The notes: a model not told the origin generated them from the letters alone. Shown: positions 6,187 through 15,819, counted from the first letter of the stretch. The stretch is DNA of 64,000 nucleotides from Pilimelia anulata (GCF_014647895.1 NZ_BMQB01000006.1:1-64000), one strand, 5' to 3'. Numbers and translations: made by a program.

Positions 6187-8790
6187 TCAGGGTTGGGGGC
6201 CGCCGCGGGGGCGCTGGGTGGCGCTCGGGCGGGTGCGCGGGCCCATCGAGACCTCGATGACCACCGTGCTGCCCTTCGGGGCGAAGTAGTTCGGGTCGGT
6301 ACCGGCGACGGTGCCCGGCGGGCAGGACGACCGGACGCCCGGCGGCGGCCCGATCTCCGCGTTGAACCCGGCGTCGCGCAGGCGCTCCCGGGCGTGCTCG
6401 ATGCTGCGGCAGGTCACGTCCGGGATGCGGACCTGGTCGCCCTGCGCCGTCCGCTCGCCGGGGGCCGGGAACTCCTCGCTGGACCGGCCGCTCAGGCCGT
6501 CCCGCGCGGTCTGCGCGACCGCGTTGTTGACCGCGAACACGTCCATGCTGCGGTACGTCTGCGCCCAGTCCGGGTCGGCCATCGTCCCGGCCACCGCGAG
6601 CTGCCGGGTGGAGAGGGCCAGGGTCGCGGTCTTGTTGTTCTCGGTGGTGCCGGTCTTGCCGAACACCGGGTGGCCGACCGTGCCGCGCACGCCCGGCGCG
6701 GTCCCGCCGCCGCTGTCGCAGTTGCCGGCCTGCGCGCGGTCGCCGAGCGGGCAGCGGGCGGCATCGACGACGGCGCGGGCCGTCTCGACCTTCATCACCT
6801 GCTCGCACTTCGGCTCGCCGGAGCGCAGCTTGTTGCCGGCCTGGTCGAGGATCTCCTGGACCGGGGTCGGCGCGCAGTACTTGCCGTCGGCGGCGAAGGT
6901 GGCGTACGCGTTGGCCAGGTCCAGCGGGGTGGACGAGGAGACGCCGAGGGTGAACGCGCCCCAGTCGCCGGGGTCGGCGGCGAGCCGCGCGTCCGGCTCC
7001 GGGGCCCGGAACTTGATGCCGGTCCGCTTGGCCATCTCGACCGCCGCGTCGGGGCCGACCTTCTCGATCAGCTTGGCGAAGAACGTGTTCACCGACCGGC
7101 CGAAGCCGCTCCACATGTTGCGGTTGCCGGCCATCGACTTCGAGGCGTTGCTGGGGCACCAGCGGCCGCCGCAGGACGCCGGCCCGGAGGCCACCGCGAA
7201 CCGGGTGACCGCGCGGTTCGGCGAATTGATGGTGTACGAGAGCGGGTAGCCCTTCTCCAACGCCGCGGCCATGGTGAAAATCTTGAATGTCGAGCCGCTC
7301 TGGTAGCCGTAGATGTCGCCGCCGCCGGTGATCAGCGGGTTCGTCGTCGTCGGGTACGTGCCGCGGATGCCCGCCCGGCGCTTGTCCGGATTGGTGGATT
7401 CGCCATTCTTCGGCTTCCGCGGGTCGTCGATCCCGTAGCTCCGGTTCGTCGCCAGCGACCGGACCCGGCCGGTACCCGGCTCGACCGCCGCCAGCATCAG
7501 GGCGTGCTTATTGCCGGTGGAGTAATTGCGCTCCACCGCCCGCTTCGTCGCGTCCTGGACCTTCGGGTCGAGGGAGGTGACGATGCGGTAGCCGTGGGAC
7601 ATCAGGGCGCGCTCGCGGTCGTACGGCGTGTCGCCGAACGCCGACTGCTCCAGCCACCACCGGTAGAAGTAGTCGCAGAAGAAGCCCCAGTCGTTCTTCT
7701 TCGTCGACACGCAGCCGTTCGGTGTCCGCTTGCCCTTCACGCCGAGGCCGGCGAGCTTGGCCTTGTTGGCGTCCTCCGGCTTGATCGCGCCGATGCTGAC
7801 CATCTGGTCGATCACGTAATTGCGCCGGGCCTGGGCGAGCGGCTTGCCCTTGGCGGTGGTCGGGTCGAACGCCGAGGGCGCCTTGACCATGCCGGCGAGC
7901 ATCGCGGCCTCGGCGATGGTGAGGTCCTTCGGCGACTTCTCGAAGTAGACCTTGGCGGCGGCGAAGACGCCGTAGGTGCCGTTGCCGAAGGGGGCGATGT
8001 TGAGGTACCGCTCCAGGATCTCGTCCTTGTTGAGCTTGCGCTCCAGCGACATCGCGTACCGCATCTCGCGCAGCTTGCGCGCGGGGGTGTCCTCGGTGGC
8101 GGCGACGACCTCGGCGGGCGTCTCGGCGGAGTAGGAGATGGCCTGGCGGACGTACTGCATGGTCAGCGTCGAGCCGCCCTGCTGCGCCTCGCCCTTGTTG
8201 TTGACCACGAGCGCGCGGGCGATGCCCTTGGGGTCGACGCCGTTGTGCTCGAAGAACTGGTGGTCCTCGGCGGCGATGATCGCCTGGCGCATCAGCGGGG
8301 AGATGTTGGCGAGCTTGGTGTCGCTGCGGTTCTCGTCGTACATGGTGGCGAGCAGGGTCTTGCCGTCGTTGGCGAAGACGTAGCTGATCTGCGGGGCCTG
8401 CTTGACGGTCAGCTCGCTGGGCAGCTTCTCGAACGTCTCGGCGCCGGCCTTGGCGGCCAGGCCGCTCATCGCCGCGCCGGGGAAGGCCGCCGCCGCGACC
8501 ACCAGGCCGGCGAGCACGCCGGCGACCGCGAGGGTCATGGCCTTGCCGGCGAGGCTGCGGTTGTCCGGGCGGAGGTTCTCGACCAGTTTGCCGTCCTGCA
8601 GGATCTGCTTCACGTGGTCGAATCGGAACAGGTCCTGGACCGCGTCGATCCGCCGCTGCCGGGGAATGCCGTCCGGGTCCCCGTCGCCGCTTCCCGCCGG
8701 GCCCGCTGGGGCCCGCCGGGTCTGGTCGGGGATGCCCTCGTGCGTGCCCGTACCGCGTCGATGGTCATCACTACCGCCGAACAAATTCAC
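6187..8790 (-). CDS. ponA2: Class A penicillin-binding protein with PASTA domain
   Basis: The 867-residue enzyme joins a glycosyltransferase and a transpeptidase and builds peptidoglycan outside the membrane. Order: cytoplasmic tail to about residue 83, one membrane helix (84-110), GT51 domain (EDHQFFEHNGVD at 175-186, QGGSTLTMQ at 204-212), transpeptidase with SxxK STFK 500-503, SVN 566-568 and KTGT 712-715, then one PASTA domain (about 785-850) and a short basic tail. PASTA and position next to whiB4/wblA and a metallophosphoesterase match M. tuberculosis PonA2 (Rv3682). GTG 8790 is preceded at 7 nt by TACGCT, so translation is probably leaderless. Confidence 0.93.
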   Translation of the reverse strand: MNLFGGSDDHRRGTGTHEGIPDQTRRAPAGPAGSGDGDPDGIPRQRRIDAVQDLFRFDHVKQILQDGKLVENLRPDNRSLAGKAMTLAVAGVLAGLVVAAAAFPGAAMSGLAAKAGAETFEKLPSELTVKQAPQISYVFANDGKTLLATMYDENRSDTKLANISPLMRQAIIAAEDHQFFEHNGVDPKGIARALVVNNKGEAQQGGSTLTMQYVRQAISYSAETPAEVVAATEDTPARKLREMRYAMSLERKLNKDEILERYLNIAPFGNGTYGVFAAAKVYFEKSPKDLTIAEAAMLAGMVKAPSAFDPTTAKGKPLAQARRNYVIDQMVSIGAIKPEDANKAKLAGLGVKGKRTPNGCVSTKKNDWGFFCDYFYRWWLEQSAFGDTPYDRERALMSHGYRIVTSLDPKVQDATKRAVERNYSTGNKHALMLAAVEPGTGRVRSLATNRSYGIDDPRKPKNGESTNPDKRRAGIRGTYPTTTNPLITGGGDIYGYQSGSTFKIFTMAAALEKGYPLSYTINSPNRAVTRFAVASGPASCGGRWCPSNASKSMAGNRNMWSGFGRSVNTFFAKLIEKVGPDAAVEMAKRTGIKFRAPEPDARLAADPGDWGAFTLGVSSSTPLDLANAYATFAADGKYCAPTPVQEILDQAGNKLRSGEPKCEQVMKVETARAVVDAARCPLGDRAQAGNCDSGGGTAPGVRGTVGHPVFGKTGTTENNKTATLALSTRQLAVAGTMADPDWAQTYRSMDVFAVNNAVAQTARDGLSGRSSEEFPAPGERTAQGDQVRIPDVTCRSIEHARERLRDAGFNAEIGPPPGVRSSCPPGTVAGTDPNYFAPKGSTVVIEVSMGPRTRPSATQRPRGGPQP

Positions 8791-8797
8791 GCGGGAC

Positions 8798-8803
8798 AGC
8801 GTA
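8798..8803 (-). promoter_or_regulatory. Leaderless -10 box of ponA2-like gene
   Basis: TACGCT on the minus strand, 7 nt before the GTG start at 8790. Confidence 0.6.
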
Positions 8804-9333
8804 CGTGACCGACTCCACCCCAGCCCTCAGGCGCCCGGTCGATTCGCGGCGATGACCCGGCACCTCCGGGTGAGCCATTTCCTTCCCACTCAGTTCTCGT
8901 TGTGTTCTACACGCGTCCCCCGGCGTGCGGTTGACTGACAACCGGTGATCCACCCCCTAAGTCTTGGTTCGCTCTATTTCAGTAGGGCGTGTCTGTTTCG
9001 TGCGATCTCGGTCGGGTTACGCGTCCCACGGGGTACCCGCGTCCGCGCTTCGACGGTGCCGCTCGGGTTACGGCCCGGGCCGGTGACCAGCGCCTCCGGG
9101 TGAATGCCCGGTACGGCCGGGGCAGTTGATTTAGCAGACAACGTTGCGTAATCGGACGACTACGGAGCATGATGGTCCGGCGAGTGTCACACAGCGCCCG
9201 GAAACAGCGGGCAAGCGATGGCGGGTTGTTGACCGAGCTGCTGGCGGCGGGGGGTCGCCCCGGCGGCGCGGGGGACGCGGATCCCGGGCGCGATCGTGGC
9301 ATGGGGGAACGCGACAAAGGGGGACGTGCACTA
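8804..9333. other. Divergent intergenic region ponA2-wblA
   Basis: About 530 bp without a convincing gene. It is less GC-rich than its surroundings and holds GGTTGACTGACAACC (8930-8944) and a possible wblA promoter, TTGATT at 9126-9131 and TAATCG at 9149-9154 with a 17-bp spacer. That would give wblA a leader of about 175 nt. The long leader and AT-richer composition suggest dense regulation of wblA. Confidence 0.4.
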
Positions 9334-9663
9334 ATGGGCATGATCACGGACTGGCCCAGCCTGGCCGCGTGCCGGAACGGGGACCCGGACGCGTTGTTCG
9401 TCCAGGGTGCCGAGCAGAACGTCGCCAAGCGAATCTGCCGCTCCTGCCCGGTGCGGTACGAATGCCTGGCCGACGCGCTGGACAACCGGATCGAATTCGG
9501 GGTCTGGGGCGGCATGACCGAGCGGGAGCGCCGCGCGCTGCTGCGCCGGCAGCCGAACGTGACGAGCTGGCGGAAGACGTTCGAGGTGGCCCTGGCCAAG
9601 CACTCCGGCGCACCGGCGACCATCGACGAGCACGGCGACAAGGAACTGGTCACCACCGGCTGA
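9334..9663 (+). CDS. wblA: WhiB-family iron-sulfur regulator (WblA/WhiB4 type)
   Basis: The 109-residue protein has the four WhiB Cys ligands at C13, C35, C38 and C44 (ICRSCPVRYEC), and the GVWGG turn at 56-60 followed by MTERERRALLRR. The start MGMITDWPSLAACR closely resembles Streptomyces WblA, and DALDNRIEFGVWGGMTERER matches WhiB4. WblA/WhiB4 proteins bind a [4Fe-4S] cluster and control development, antibiotic production or oxidative-stress genes. An upstream ATG at 9301 and another at 9172 are in frame, but 9334 fits the family start and has a purine-rich GGGGGA about 10 nt upstream. Neighbours ponA2 and the ArsA pair agree with the M. tuberculosis whiB4 locus. Confidence 0.92.
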   Translation: MGMITDWPSLAACRNGDPDALFVQGAEQNVAKRICRSCPVRYECLADALDNRIEFGVWGGMTERERRALLRRQPNVTSWRKTFEVALAKHSGAPATIDEHGDKELVTTG

Positions 9664-9670
9664 GCGCCGG

Positions 9671-10813
9671 TCAGGACGGCGGTACGGCCCGGGCCAGGTC
9701 CGCGCCGATCCGCCGCAGCCCGTCGACGTTGTGCACGTCGGCGGGCTGGGCCGGTACCGCGACCGCCGGTACGTCCGGGAAGTCCGCGGCGAACCGCGCG
9801 GCCGTGCGCCGCTCGCGGTCGCGCAGCGCGACCAGCGCGGCGTGCACGCGCAGGGCCCCGGCGGTCAGCGCGTGCTCGGCGGGCAGCTTCTCCGCGGCGG
9901 CCGCGGCGTCGGCCGCCGACAGGTCCGGCAGGTCGGTGCCGTGCACCCGGTTCAGGACCAGGCCCGCCAGGGGCATCCGGTCGGCCCGCAGCCGGCCGGC
10001 GAAGTAGCCGGCCTCGCGGATCGCGTCCGGCTCCGGGGCGGCCACGACCAGGAACGCCGTCTCGGTGTCCTGGAGCACCCGGTACGTCTGCTCGGCCCGC
10101 TGCCGGAAGCCGCCGAACATCGAGTCCAGCGCGGCCACGAAGCCGGACAGGTCGGTCAGGAGCTGCGTCCCCAGCACCCGCTGGACCGCCTTGCTGAACA
10201 GGCCCATCGACGCCGTGACCAGGCTGAACAGGCTCCGCCCGCCGGCCCGGGCGGGGGCCAGCAGCAGCTTGAGCATGCGGCCGTCCAGGAACCGGGCCAG
10301 CCGGGCCGGGGCGTCCAGGAAGTCCAGCGCCGAGCGGGACGGCGGGGTGTCCACGACGATCAGGTCCCAGGCGTCGCGGGCGCGGAGCTGGCCGAGCTTC
10401 TCCATCGCCATGTACTCCTGCGTGCCCGAGAACGTGGCGCTCATCGCCTGGTAGAACGGGTTCGCGAAGATCTCCTCGGCGCGGGCGGCGTCGGTGTGGG
10501 CGAGCACCACCTCGTCGAAGGTGCGCTTCATGTCCAGCATCATCGCGTGCAGCTCGCCCGCGCCGGCCGGCTCGATGCCGGTCACCGGGCGCGGGGTGTT
10601 GTCCAGCTCGCGCAGCCCGAGCGCCTGCGCCAGCCGGCGGGCCGGGTCGATGGTCAGCACCACCGTACGGCGGCCGTGCACCTCGGCGGCCCGGACCGCG
10701 ACCGCCGCCGCGGTGGTCGTCTTGCCGACCCCGCCGGCCCCGCAGCAGACGACGATCCGCACGCCGCGGTCGGCGAGCAGCCGGTCGACCTCCAGCACCT
10801 CCGCCTGACCCAC
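9671..10813 (-). CDS. ArsA/Get3-like ATPase (Rv3680-like)
   Basis: The 380-residue P-loop ATPase has GAGGVGKTTT (Walker A, about 26-35), VLTIDPARRLAQALG, and LIVVDTPPSRSALDFLD, the switch region of anion-transporting/Get3 ATPases. It forms a pair with the related protein encoded just upstream, as Rv3679-Rv3680 do in M. tuberculosis, where they are thought to act as a heteromer at the membrane in stress tolerance. The mycobacterial pair also lies next to whiB4. GTG 10813 is preceded by TAGGGT at 6 nt, so it has its own leaderless promoter although it follows its partner by 64 bp. The protein has no membrane segment. Confidence 0.88.
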   Translation of the reverse strand: MGQAEVLEVDRLLADRGVRIVVCCGAGGVGKTTTAAAVAVRAAEVHGRRTVVLTIDPARRLAQALGLRELDNTPRPVTGIEPAGAGELHAMMLDMKRTFDEVVLAHTDAARAEEIFANPFYQAMSATFSGTQEYMAMEKLGQLRARDAWDLIVVDTPPSRSALDFLDAPARLARFLDGRMLKLLLAPARAGGRSLFSLVTASMGLFSKAVQRVLGTQLLTDLSGFVAALDSMFGGFRQRAEQTYRVLQDTETAFLVVAAPEPDAIREAGYFAGRLRADRMPLAGLVLNRVHGTDLPDLSAADAAAAAEKLPAEHALTAGALRVHAALVALRDRERRTAARFAADFPDVPAVAVPAQPADVHNVDGLRRIGADLARAVPPS

Positions 10814-10819
10814 GCCCAG

Positions 10820-10825
10820 ACCCTA
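10820..10825 (-). promoter_or_regulatory. Leaderless -10 box
   Basis: TAGGGT on the minus strand, 6 nt before the GTG at 10813. Confidence 0.55.
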
Positions 10826-10877
10826 TCCGCTCGCCCCCACCCCGCCGACCAAGGGAGCGCGGGGGCGCCGCGGCGGG

Positions 10878-11837
10878 TCAGGGGTCGAGGAGGTGGCCGG
10901 CCAGCGCGGCCAGGGCGGGCGGGCCGATGTCGCCCGGCAGGTGCGGCAGCGCCACCACCGGGCGGCCGAGGGTGTCCAGGTGGGCGCGCAGGTCGGTCTC
11001 CAGGGCGCGGCGGGTGCGGTACGCCTCGGCCTCGGCCCGCAGCGCGCCGACCGTGCCGGCGTCGGTGGGCAGTCCGGCGGCGGCCAGGCCGCGGCGCAGG
11101 CCGGCGGCGGTGAGCCGGCCGGGCGGCAGCAGCGGCGGGTGGGTCCGGTTGACGATCACCCGGCCGGTGCGCAGGCCGAGCCGCTCCAGCTCGGCGAACG
11201 CGTCGGCCGCCTCCTGGACCGGCATCTCCTCCAGCAGCGTCACCACGTGCACGACCGTCATCGGCGAGCGCAGCAGCGTCGCCACGCCCTCGCTCTGGGT
11301 CTTGATCGGCCCGACCTTGGTCAGCCGTGCGGTCTCGGCGGTGACGTTGAGGAACCGGCCGATCCGGCCGGTGGGCGGGGCGTCGAGGACGACCGCGTGG
11401 TACACCCGCTGGCCGTCCACCGCGCGGGTCGTCGCCTCCTTCACCTTGCCGGTGAGCAGGACGTCGCGCATCCCCGGCGCGATCGTCGTGGCGAAGTCGA
11501 TCGCGCCGATCTTGCCCAGCGCGCGGCCGGCCGCGCCGAGCCGGTAGAACAGCGACAGGTACTCCAGCAGCGCCTCCTCGGCGTCCACGGCCAGGGCGCG
11601 GACCTCGCCGCCGTCGTCGGTCCGGGCGACGGTCCGCTCCTCGTACGGCAGCGGCGGCACCCCGAACAGCGGCGCGATGCCCTGCCGCCCCTCGACCTCG
11701 ACCAGCAGGACCCGGCGGCCGCCGCCGGCCAGCGCGAGGGCCAGGGCGGCGGCGACCGTGGTCTTGCCGGTGCCGCCCTTGCCGGTGATCACGTGCAGCC
11801 GGGCGGGCCAGGCGGACTCGACGGAGTGGGGGCGCAC
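10878..11837 (-). CDS. ArsA/Get3-like ATPase (Rv3679-like)
   Basis: The 319-residue protein begins with HVITGKGGTGKTTVAAALA, the deviant Walker A (KGGxGKT) typical of ArsA/Get3/MinD ATPases, and contains VVLDAPPTGRIGRFLN as switch II and VIVNRTHPP near residue 220. It is shorter than its downstream partner and is the Rv3679 counterpart of the conserved two-gene unit. Both lack a visible CxxC zinc dimer motif of eukaryotic Get3. GTG 11837 sits 7 nt after TACCCT, again a leaderless arrangement. Confidence 0.88.
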   Translation of the reverse strand: MRPHSVESAWPARLHVITGKGGTGKTTVAAALALALAGGGRRVLLVEVEGRQGIAPLFGVPPLPYEERTVARTDDGGEVRALAVDAEEALLEYLSLFYRLGAAGRALGKIGAIDFATTIAPGMRDVLLTGKVKEATTRAVDGQRVYHAVVLDAPPTGRIGRFLNVTAETARLTKVGPIKTQSEGVATLLRSPMTVVHVVTLLEEMPVQEAADAFAELERLGLRTGRVIVNRTHPPLLPPGRLTAAGLRRGLAAAGLPTDAGTVGALRAEAEAYRTRRALETDLRAHLDTLGRPVVALPHLPGDIGPPALAALAGHLLDP

Positions 11838-11844
11838 GCTGGCG

Positions 11845-11850
11845 AGGGTA
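11845..11850 (-). promoter_or_regulatory. Leaderless -10 box
   Basis: TACCCT on the minus strand, 7 nt before the GTG at 11837. Confidence 0.55.
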
Positions 11851-12015
11851 GCCGAGCCCGCCGACCCGCCGGTCGCCCCGCGCCGCGGTCACCGCCGGGA
11901 GTCCCGGCCGTGCGGTCCCGGGTCGAGCGCCCGGCCGCCCGGTCCCGGGGTCGGGCGTTACGGTCGCGGTCGCCGGGGTCGGCCGGACCACCCGGTCGCG
12001 CGCTCCGGGGTCGGC

Positions 12016-15000
12016 TCAGCCGGGCTGGACCTCGCAGACGAACCAGCCGTTCTCCCGGATCGTCGTCAGCCGCAGCCGCTGCTGGGCCGACCGCTCGTCG
12101 GCGGTGGCGATGCTGAGCGTGGTGTCGACCTCGGCGCGGTCCGGCTTGGCGCCCTCCTCGATCACCGGCGGGGAGAACGACAGCTCGGGCTCGTCCAGGT
12201 TGCGGGTGGCGGCGGTCAGCTCGTCGATGCGGGCGGCGACGGCCTGCTGGTTGCGGGCGTCCGGGCAGGTCAGGGCGGCGGCGCGGCCGGGGTCGCGCTG
12301 CTGGTACGCGGCCTCCATGAACTGCGTGGCCGCCTCGATCGGCCCGGAGGCCCCCCGGACCGCCGGCTCCCGGCTGGTCAGGTAGAAGGTGAGCGCGCCG
12401 CCGGCGCAGGCGAGGATCACGGCGCCGAGCACGGTCAGCAGGACGCCGCGGCGGCTGAGCCGGCGCTTGTGCCGGGCGTGGAAGCTGTCCGGCTGGTGGT
12501 CGTCGGGCGGGGGGTCGACGGGCGGGCGGCGCTTGGCGAACCGCGGCGGTCCGGCGGCCGGGGCGGGGCCGGGCGGCTCCGTGGCGGGCGGCGTGCCGGC
12601 GTCCGGACCGGCCGGTGGGGCGGTCGGTGCGGCTGCGTCGGGCGCGGGCGCGTGGGGCGGGGTGCTCTCGGGTGGCGTGGTGTCGGGGGCCGCTGCGTCC
12701 GGTGGGGTGGCCGTGGCGTTCGGGGTGGGGGCGCTCGGCGGCCCGGCCGGTGCGTCGGGGGCGGGTTCGGTGGCGGCCGCGGCGGGGCGGGACCTGCGGC
12801 GCCTGGCGGCCTGCTCGGCGTCGATCGGGCCCACACCGGTCAGGGACGGCAGGTCGATCATGGCGGGCGGCGGCGGGCCGGACGGCTTGCTGGGCGCGAT
12901 CCAGGGGGCCGCCGGGAGCGGGCCGAACTTGGCCTCGGTACCGGCGATCCCGCTCGCCGGGTAGGGGAGGGCGGTGCGCTCCGGGGCGGCCGCCTCCGGG
13001 CCGGCCGCCTCCGGGGTCCGGCCGTCGTCGGGCTCGGTGGGGGCGCCGTCGCTGCCGGGGCGGGCGTCGGCCGGCGTACGGGTGCCGGCGGCGGGGGCGC
13101 CGGGCGCCGGCGAGCCGCCGGGTGCGGCCGGGCCGCCGGGCGCGGGTGGGGTGTCCGGGGTCGGGTCGAGGGCGAGGTCCGACAGGGGGCGGCCCGAGGG
13201 TGGGGTGCCCACGGCGTACACCGGTGGGGTGGGGGGTGCCGGCGGCGGCTCGGCGGCTTCCGGCCGGCGGCCGGCGCGGCGGCGGAACCAGCGCCGTGCG
13301 CCCGAGCGCTCCTCGCCCCCGTCCGCCGCTTCCGCTGCGCGCGGCGGGTCCGGTGCGGCCGGGGCCGCGTCGCCGGGGTCGAGCGGACCGGGGGCAGCGC
13401 CCGGTGGGAGGTCGGGCCCGCCGGAGGCCGGGGGTGTGCCGGGCGGGCTCGGTGGGGTCTCCCGGCGGGCGCGGCGGCCAGCGCGGGTGTGCGGTGCCGG
13501 GGCGTCCTCGGCGGCCTGGGTATCCGGGCCGGCGGCCGGCGGCGTCGGGGCGTCCGGATCGGTGATCGGCCCCCCGGCGGCCGTGGCGGCCGTGGCGGCC
13601 GGTGGCGTGCCCGGCATTCCGGGGCCGTCGGCCGGTGGTGTGCCCGGCATTCGGGCGTCGGCGGCCGGTGCGGGGGTGGCTGCCGCGCGGGCGGCCTTTC
13701 GGCGAGCCGAGCGGGTCGGCTTGCGGTGGGCGCCGACCCGGGGGCGCGGTGCCGCTTCCGGGTCGTCCGCCTGCGCCGATTCGGCCGGTGACTGCGCGTC
13801 GGACTGCTGGTCCGCGCCGGCCGAGTGGCGGGCGGCGCGGCCCGCGCGCTCGTCGCCGGGCTCGCCCGGGGGCTGCGGCGACGCCGTCGCCGGGCCGTCG
13901 GCGGCGGTCGGGGTGTCGGCGGCGGCGTCCCGGCCGTCCGGGCCGTTCGGCGGGGCGGGGTTGCCCCTGGCGCGGCGACCGAAGCGGAAGCGGCTCGACG
14001 GGGCGGCGTCGGGCGCTGCCGCGTCGTCGGGGGCCCCCGGTGCGGTGGTCCTGCCGTCCGGTGCCGGCGTGCCCGGCGGTATGTCAGCGGTGGTGCCGAC
14101 CACGTCGGTTCCCGCGCCGGCGGGGCCGTCGGCGCCGCCCTGTCCGGTCGGTGCGCCGTGGTGGCCGCCGGGCGCCGTGGCGGGCGGGTCGTGCCGGCCG
14201 TGGGCCGTTGTCGCCTCGGCGCCGTGCGAGCCGCGGCTCGTCGGGGTCGCGTTGCCGGGGGTCGTCGAGGCGGCGGCGCCGACGGGGCCGTCCGGCGGGG
14301 TGGGGGCGCTGTGGCGGTCGCCGGTCGAGCCGGCCGGGGGCGGCGGGGCGCCGGGCAGCGCGCCACCCGGCGTGCCGTCGGGCAGCGTGCCGCCGCGCGG
14401 GGGGAGGCCCCCGGTCGGGCCCGCCGCGGGGGAGGCGGCGGGGGGGCGCGCCGGTGGGACGGGTGCGGTGTCCGGTCCGCCGGCCGGGCCGGCGGTGCGG
14501 GGGGTCGTTTCGGCGGCGTTCGCGGTTCGCGCGGTGTCGCGCGGGTCGGTGCTCGGGGGAGCCATCGGGCGCAGGCTATCCCGTGGCTCGGTACCCGCGA
14601 TACCGGCCGGGGGGCCGCCGCCGGGTCCGGTGTAGGCCGCCGGGCGGGGGCCGCCCTTGAGCCAGGCGGTCCGGGCGTCCATGCCGGAGTAGGGGTCGGC
14701 CGGGTCCGGCCGGGTCGAGGCCATCCCGCGGTCCGCCGGATCCGCGGACGCTCCGCCGGGTGCCGGGGAGCCGCCGGGGACGCCCGCGGTGCCCCCGATA
14801 CCCGGGCTCCGTCCGGCGCCGCCCGGGACGGTCGTCTCGCTTCCCGGGCCGGCTGTCCTGCCTTCCGCCGGCCTGCCTTCCGCGCTGGCCGGCCGGCGTC
14901 CCGCGCTGGCCGGGATTCCCCCGGCAGCCGGGGCGGGTCCGGGGTCGGCCGGGTCACGAGCGACACCGGCCGCGCCGAGTGCTGCGATGGTCGCGTCGGG

Positions 15001-15759
15001 GGTCGCGCTGGCGGCACGTCCCGTCCCGGCCGGGTCGCCGGGGCCGCCCGGGAGGAAGCCGCCCGGACCGCCCGGCAGGAACGGGTCGCGCTCGCCCGGC
15101 AGCGGCAGGCCGCGCCCGCTCGCCCCCGGCAGTGGAAGGCCCCGCCCGGCTCCGCCGCTTTCGTCCGACAAAGGCAGGCCCCGCCCGCCCCCGCTGCTTT
15201 CGTTCGGCAGGGGGAGGCCGCGGGGGGCCGGGTCGGTGTTCGGTGGTGCGGTGCTCAGTGGGCCGGGGTCGGCCGGGCCGGGAATCGGGGTCGGGGTGCC
15301 GCCGGATGCGGGGCGGCCGCCCGGGACGTCGTCGTCCGGCGGGGACTCGCCGAGCCAGCCGCCGGGTGTCAACTCCGTCGCCACCGGCGCCCGCGCCCCC
15401 CGCGGCCGGCCGAGCCCGTCCGCGCCCGGCTCCGCGCCGCCGCCGGCCGCCGCTCCGCTCGAGGGCGGCTCGGCGGGGTCGCCGAGGGGGTCGCGGGGGT
15501 ACCGGTCCGGGTCGGGTTCGAGTGTCGCCCGGGCCCCGCCCGCCGGCGCGGGCGTGCCGGCGAACGTGTCGTCCAGCGCCCAGCCCGGCCGGGCCGGCTC
15601 GGCCAGCGGCCCGTCGTACCGGTCGGCTCCGGGACCGCCGCGGGCGCCCGGTTCGGGGTACGCCGGGCCGCGGTTGCGCTCGTCCGGCGGGTCGCGCAGC
15701 GGATCCGGGTACGCGGCACCGGCCGGTTCGTCCGGCTGCCGGGTGGTCGGATCCGTCAC
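12016..15759 (-). CDS. Giant disordered single-pass membrane protein
   Basis: Of its 1247 residues about the first 1080 are Pro/Ala/Gly/Asp-rich low complexity and expected to be unstructured and cytoplasmic. They include four RGLPLP/S repeats near residues 178-215. A basic stretch (HARHKRRLSRRG) leads into one membrane helix (about 1106-1128, LLTVLGAVILACAGGALTFY). The last 119 residues form a small outer domain with two Cys (LTCPD, WFVCEV). This outer domain resembles the C-terminus of the protein at 60368-61375. GTG 15759 has GGGGAGGGG just upstream. A gene of this type is not part of the M. tuberculosis block. Long open frames on the other strand here are compositional shadows. Confidence 0.75.
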   Translation of the reverse strand: MTDPTTRQPDEPAGAAYPDPLRDPPDERNRGPAYPEPGARGGPGADRYDGPLAEPARPGWALDDTFAGTPAPAGGARATLEPDPDRYPRDPLGDPAEPPSSGAAAGGGAEPGADGLGRPRGARAPVATELTPGGWLGESPPDDDVPGGRPASGGTPTPIPGPADPGPLSTAPPNTDPAPRGLPLPNESSGGGRGLPLSDESGGAGRGLPLPGASGRGLPLPGERDPFLPGGPGGFLPGGPGDPAGTGRAASATPDATIAALGAAGVARDPADPGPAPAAGGIPASAGRRPASAEGRPAEGRTAGPGSETTVPGGAGRSPGIGGTAGVPGGSPAPGGASADPADRGMASTRPDPADPYSGMDARTAWLKGGPRPAAYTGPGGGPPAGIAGTEPRDSLRPMAPPSTDPRDTARTANAAETTPRTAGPAGGPDTAPVPPARPPAASPAAGPTGGLPPRGGTLPDGTPGGALPGAPPPPAGSTGDRHSAPTPPDGPVGAAASTTPGNATPTSRGSHGAEATTAHGRHDPPATAPGGHHGAPTGQGGADGPAGAGTDVVGTTADIPPGTPAPDGRTTAPGAPDDAAAPDAAPSSRFRFGRRARGNPAPPNGPDGRDAAADTPTAADGPATASPQPPGEPGDERAGRAARHSAGADQQSDAQSPAESAQADDPEAAPRPRVGAHRKPTRSARRKAARAAATPAPAADARMPGTPPADGPGMPGTPPAATAATAAGGPITDPDAPTPPAAGPDTQAAEDAPAPHTRAGRRARRETPPSPPGTPPASGGPDLPPGAAPGPLDPGDAAPAAPDPPRAAEAADGGEERSGARRWFRRRAGRRPEAAEPPPAPPTPPVYAVGTPPSGRPLSDLALDPTPDTPPAPGGPAAPGGSPAPGAPAAGTRTPADARPGSDGAPTEPDDGRTPEAAGPEAAAPERTALPYPASGIAGTEAKFGPLPAAPWIAPSKPSGPPPPAMIDLPSLTGVGPIDAEQAARRRRSRPAAAATEPAPDAPAGPPSAPTPNATATPPDAAAPDTTPPESTPPHAPAPDAAAPTAPPAGPDAGTPPATEPPGPAPAAGPPRFAKRRPPVDPPPDDHQPDSFHARHKRRLSRRGVLLTVLGAVILACAGGALTFYLTSREPAVRGASGPIEAATQFMEAAYQQRDPGRAAALTCPDARNQQAVAARIDELTAATRNLDEPELSFSPPVIEEGAKPDRAEVDTTLSIATADERSAQQRLRLTTIRENGWFVCEVQPG

Positions 15760-15819
15760 TGCCCCTCCCCGCCGCTCGGGGCCCGGTGGCCGGGCCCGTG
15801 GCGAATTGCGCTGTTTGCC

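Noticed and set aside
12974..14660. Long plus-strand Ala/Gly-rich frames opposite the giant membrane protein
   Set aside because: Only the minus frame ends in a proper membrane helix plus folded domain and has a ribosome-binding site; the opposite frames end in nothing recognisable.
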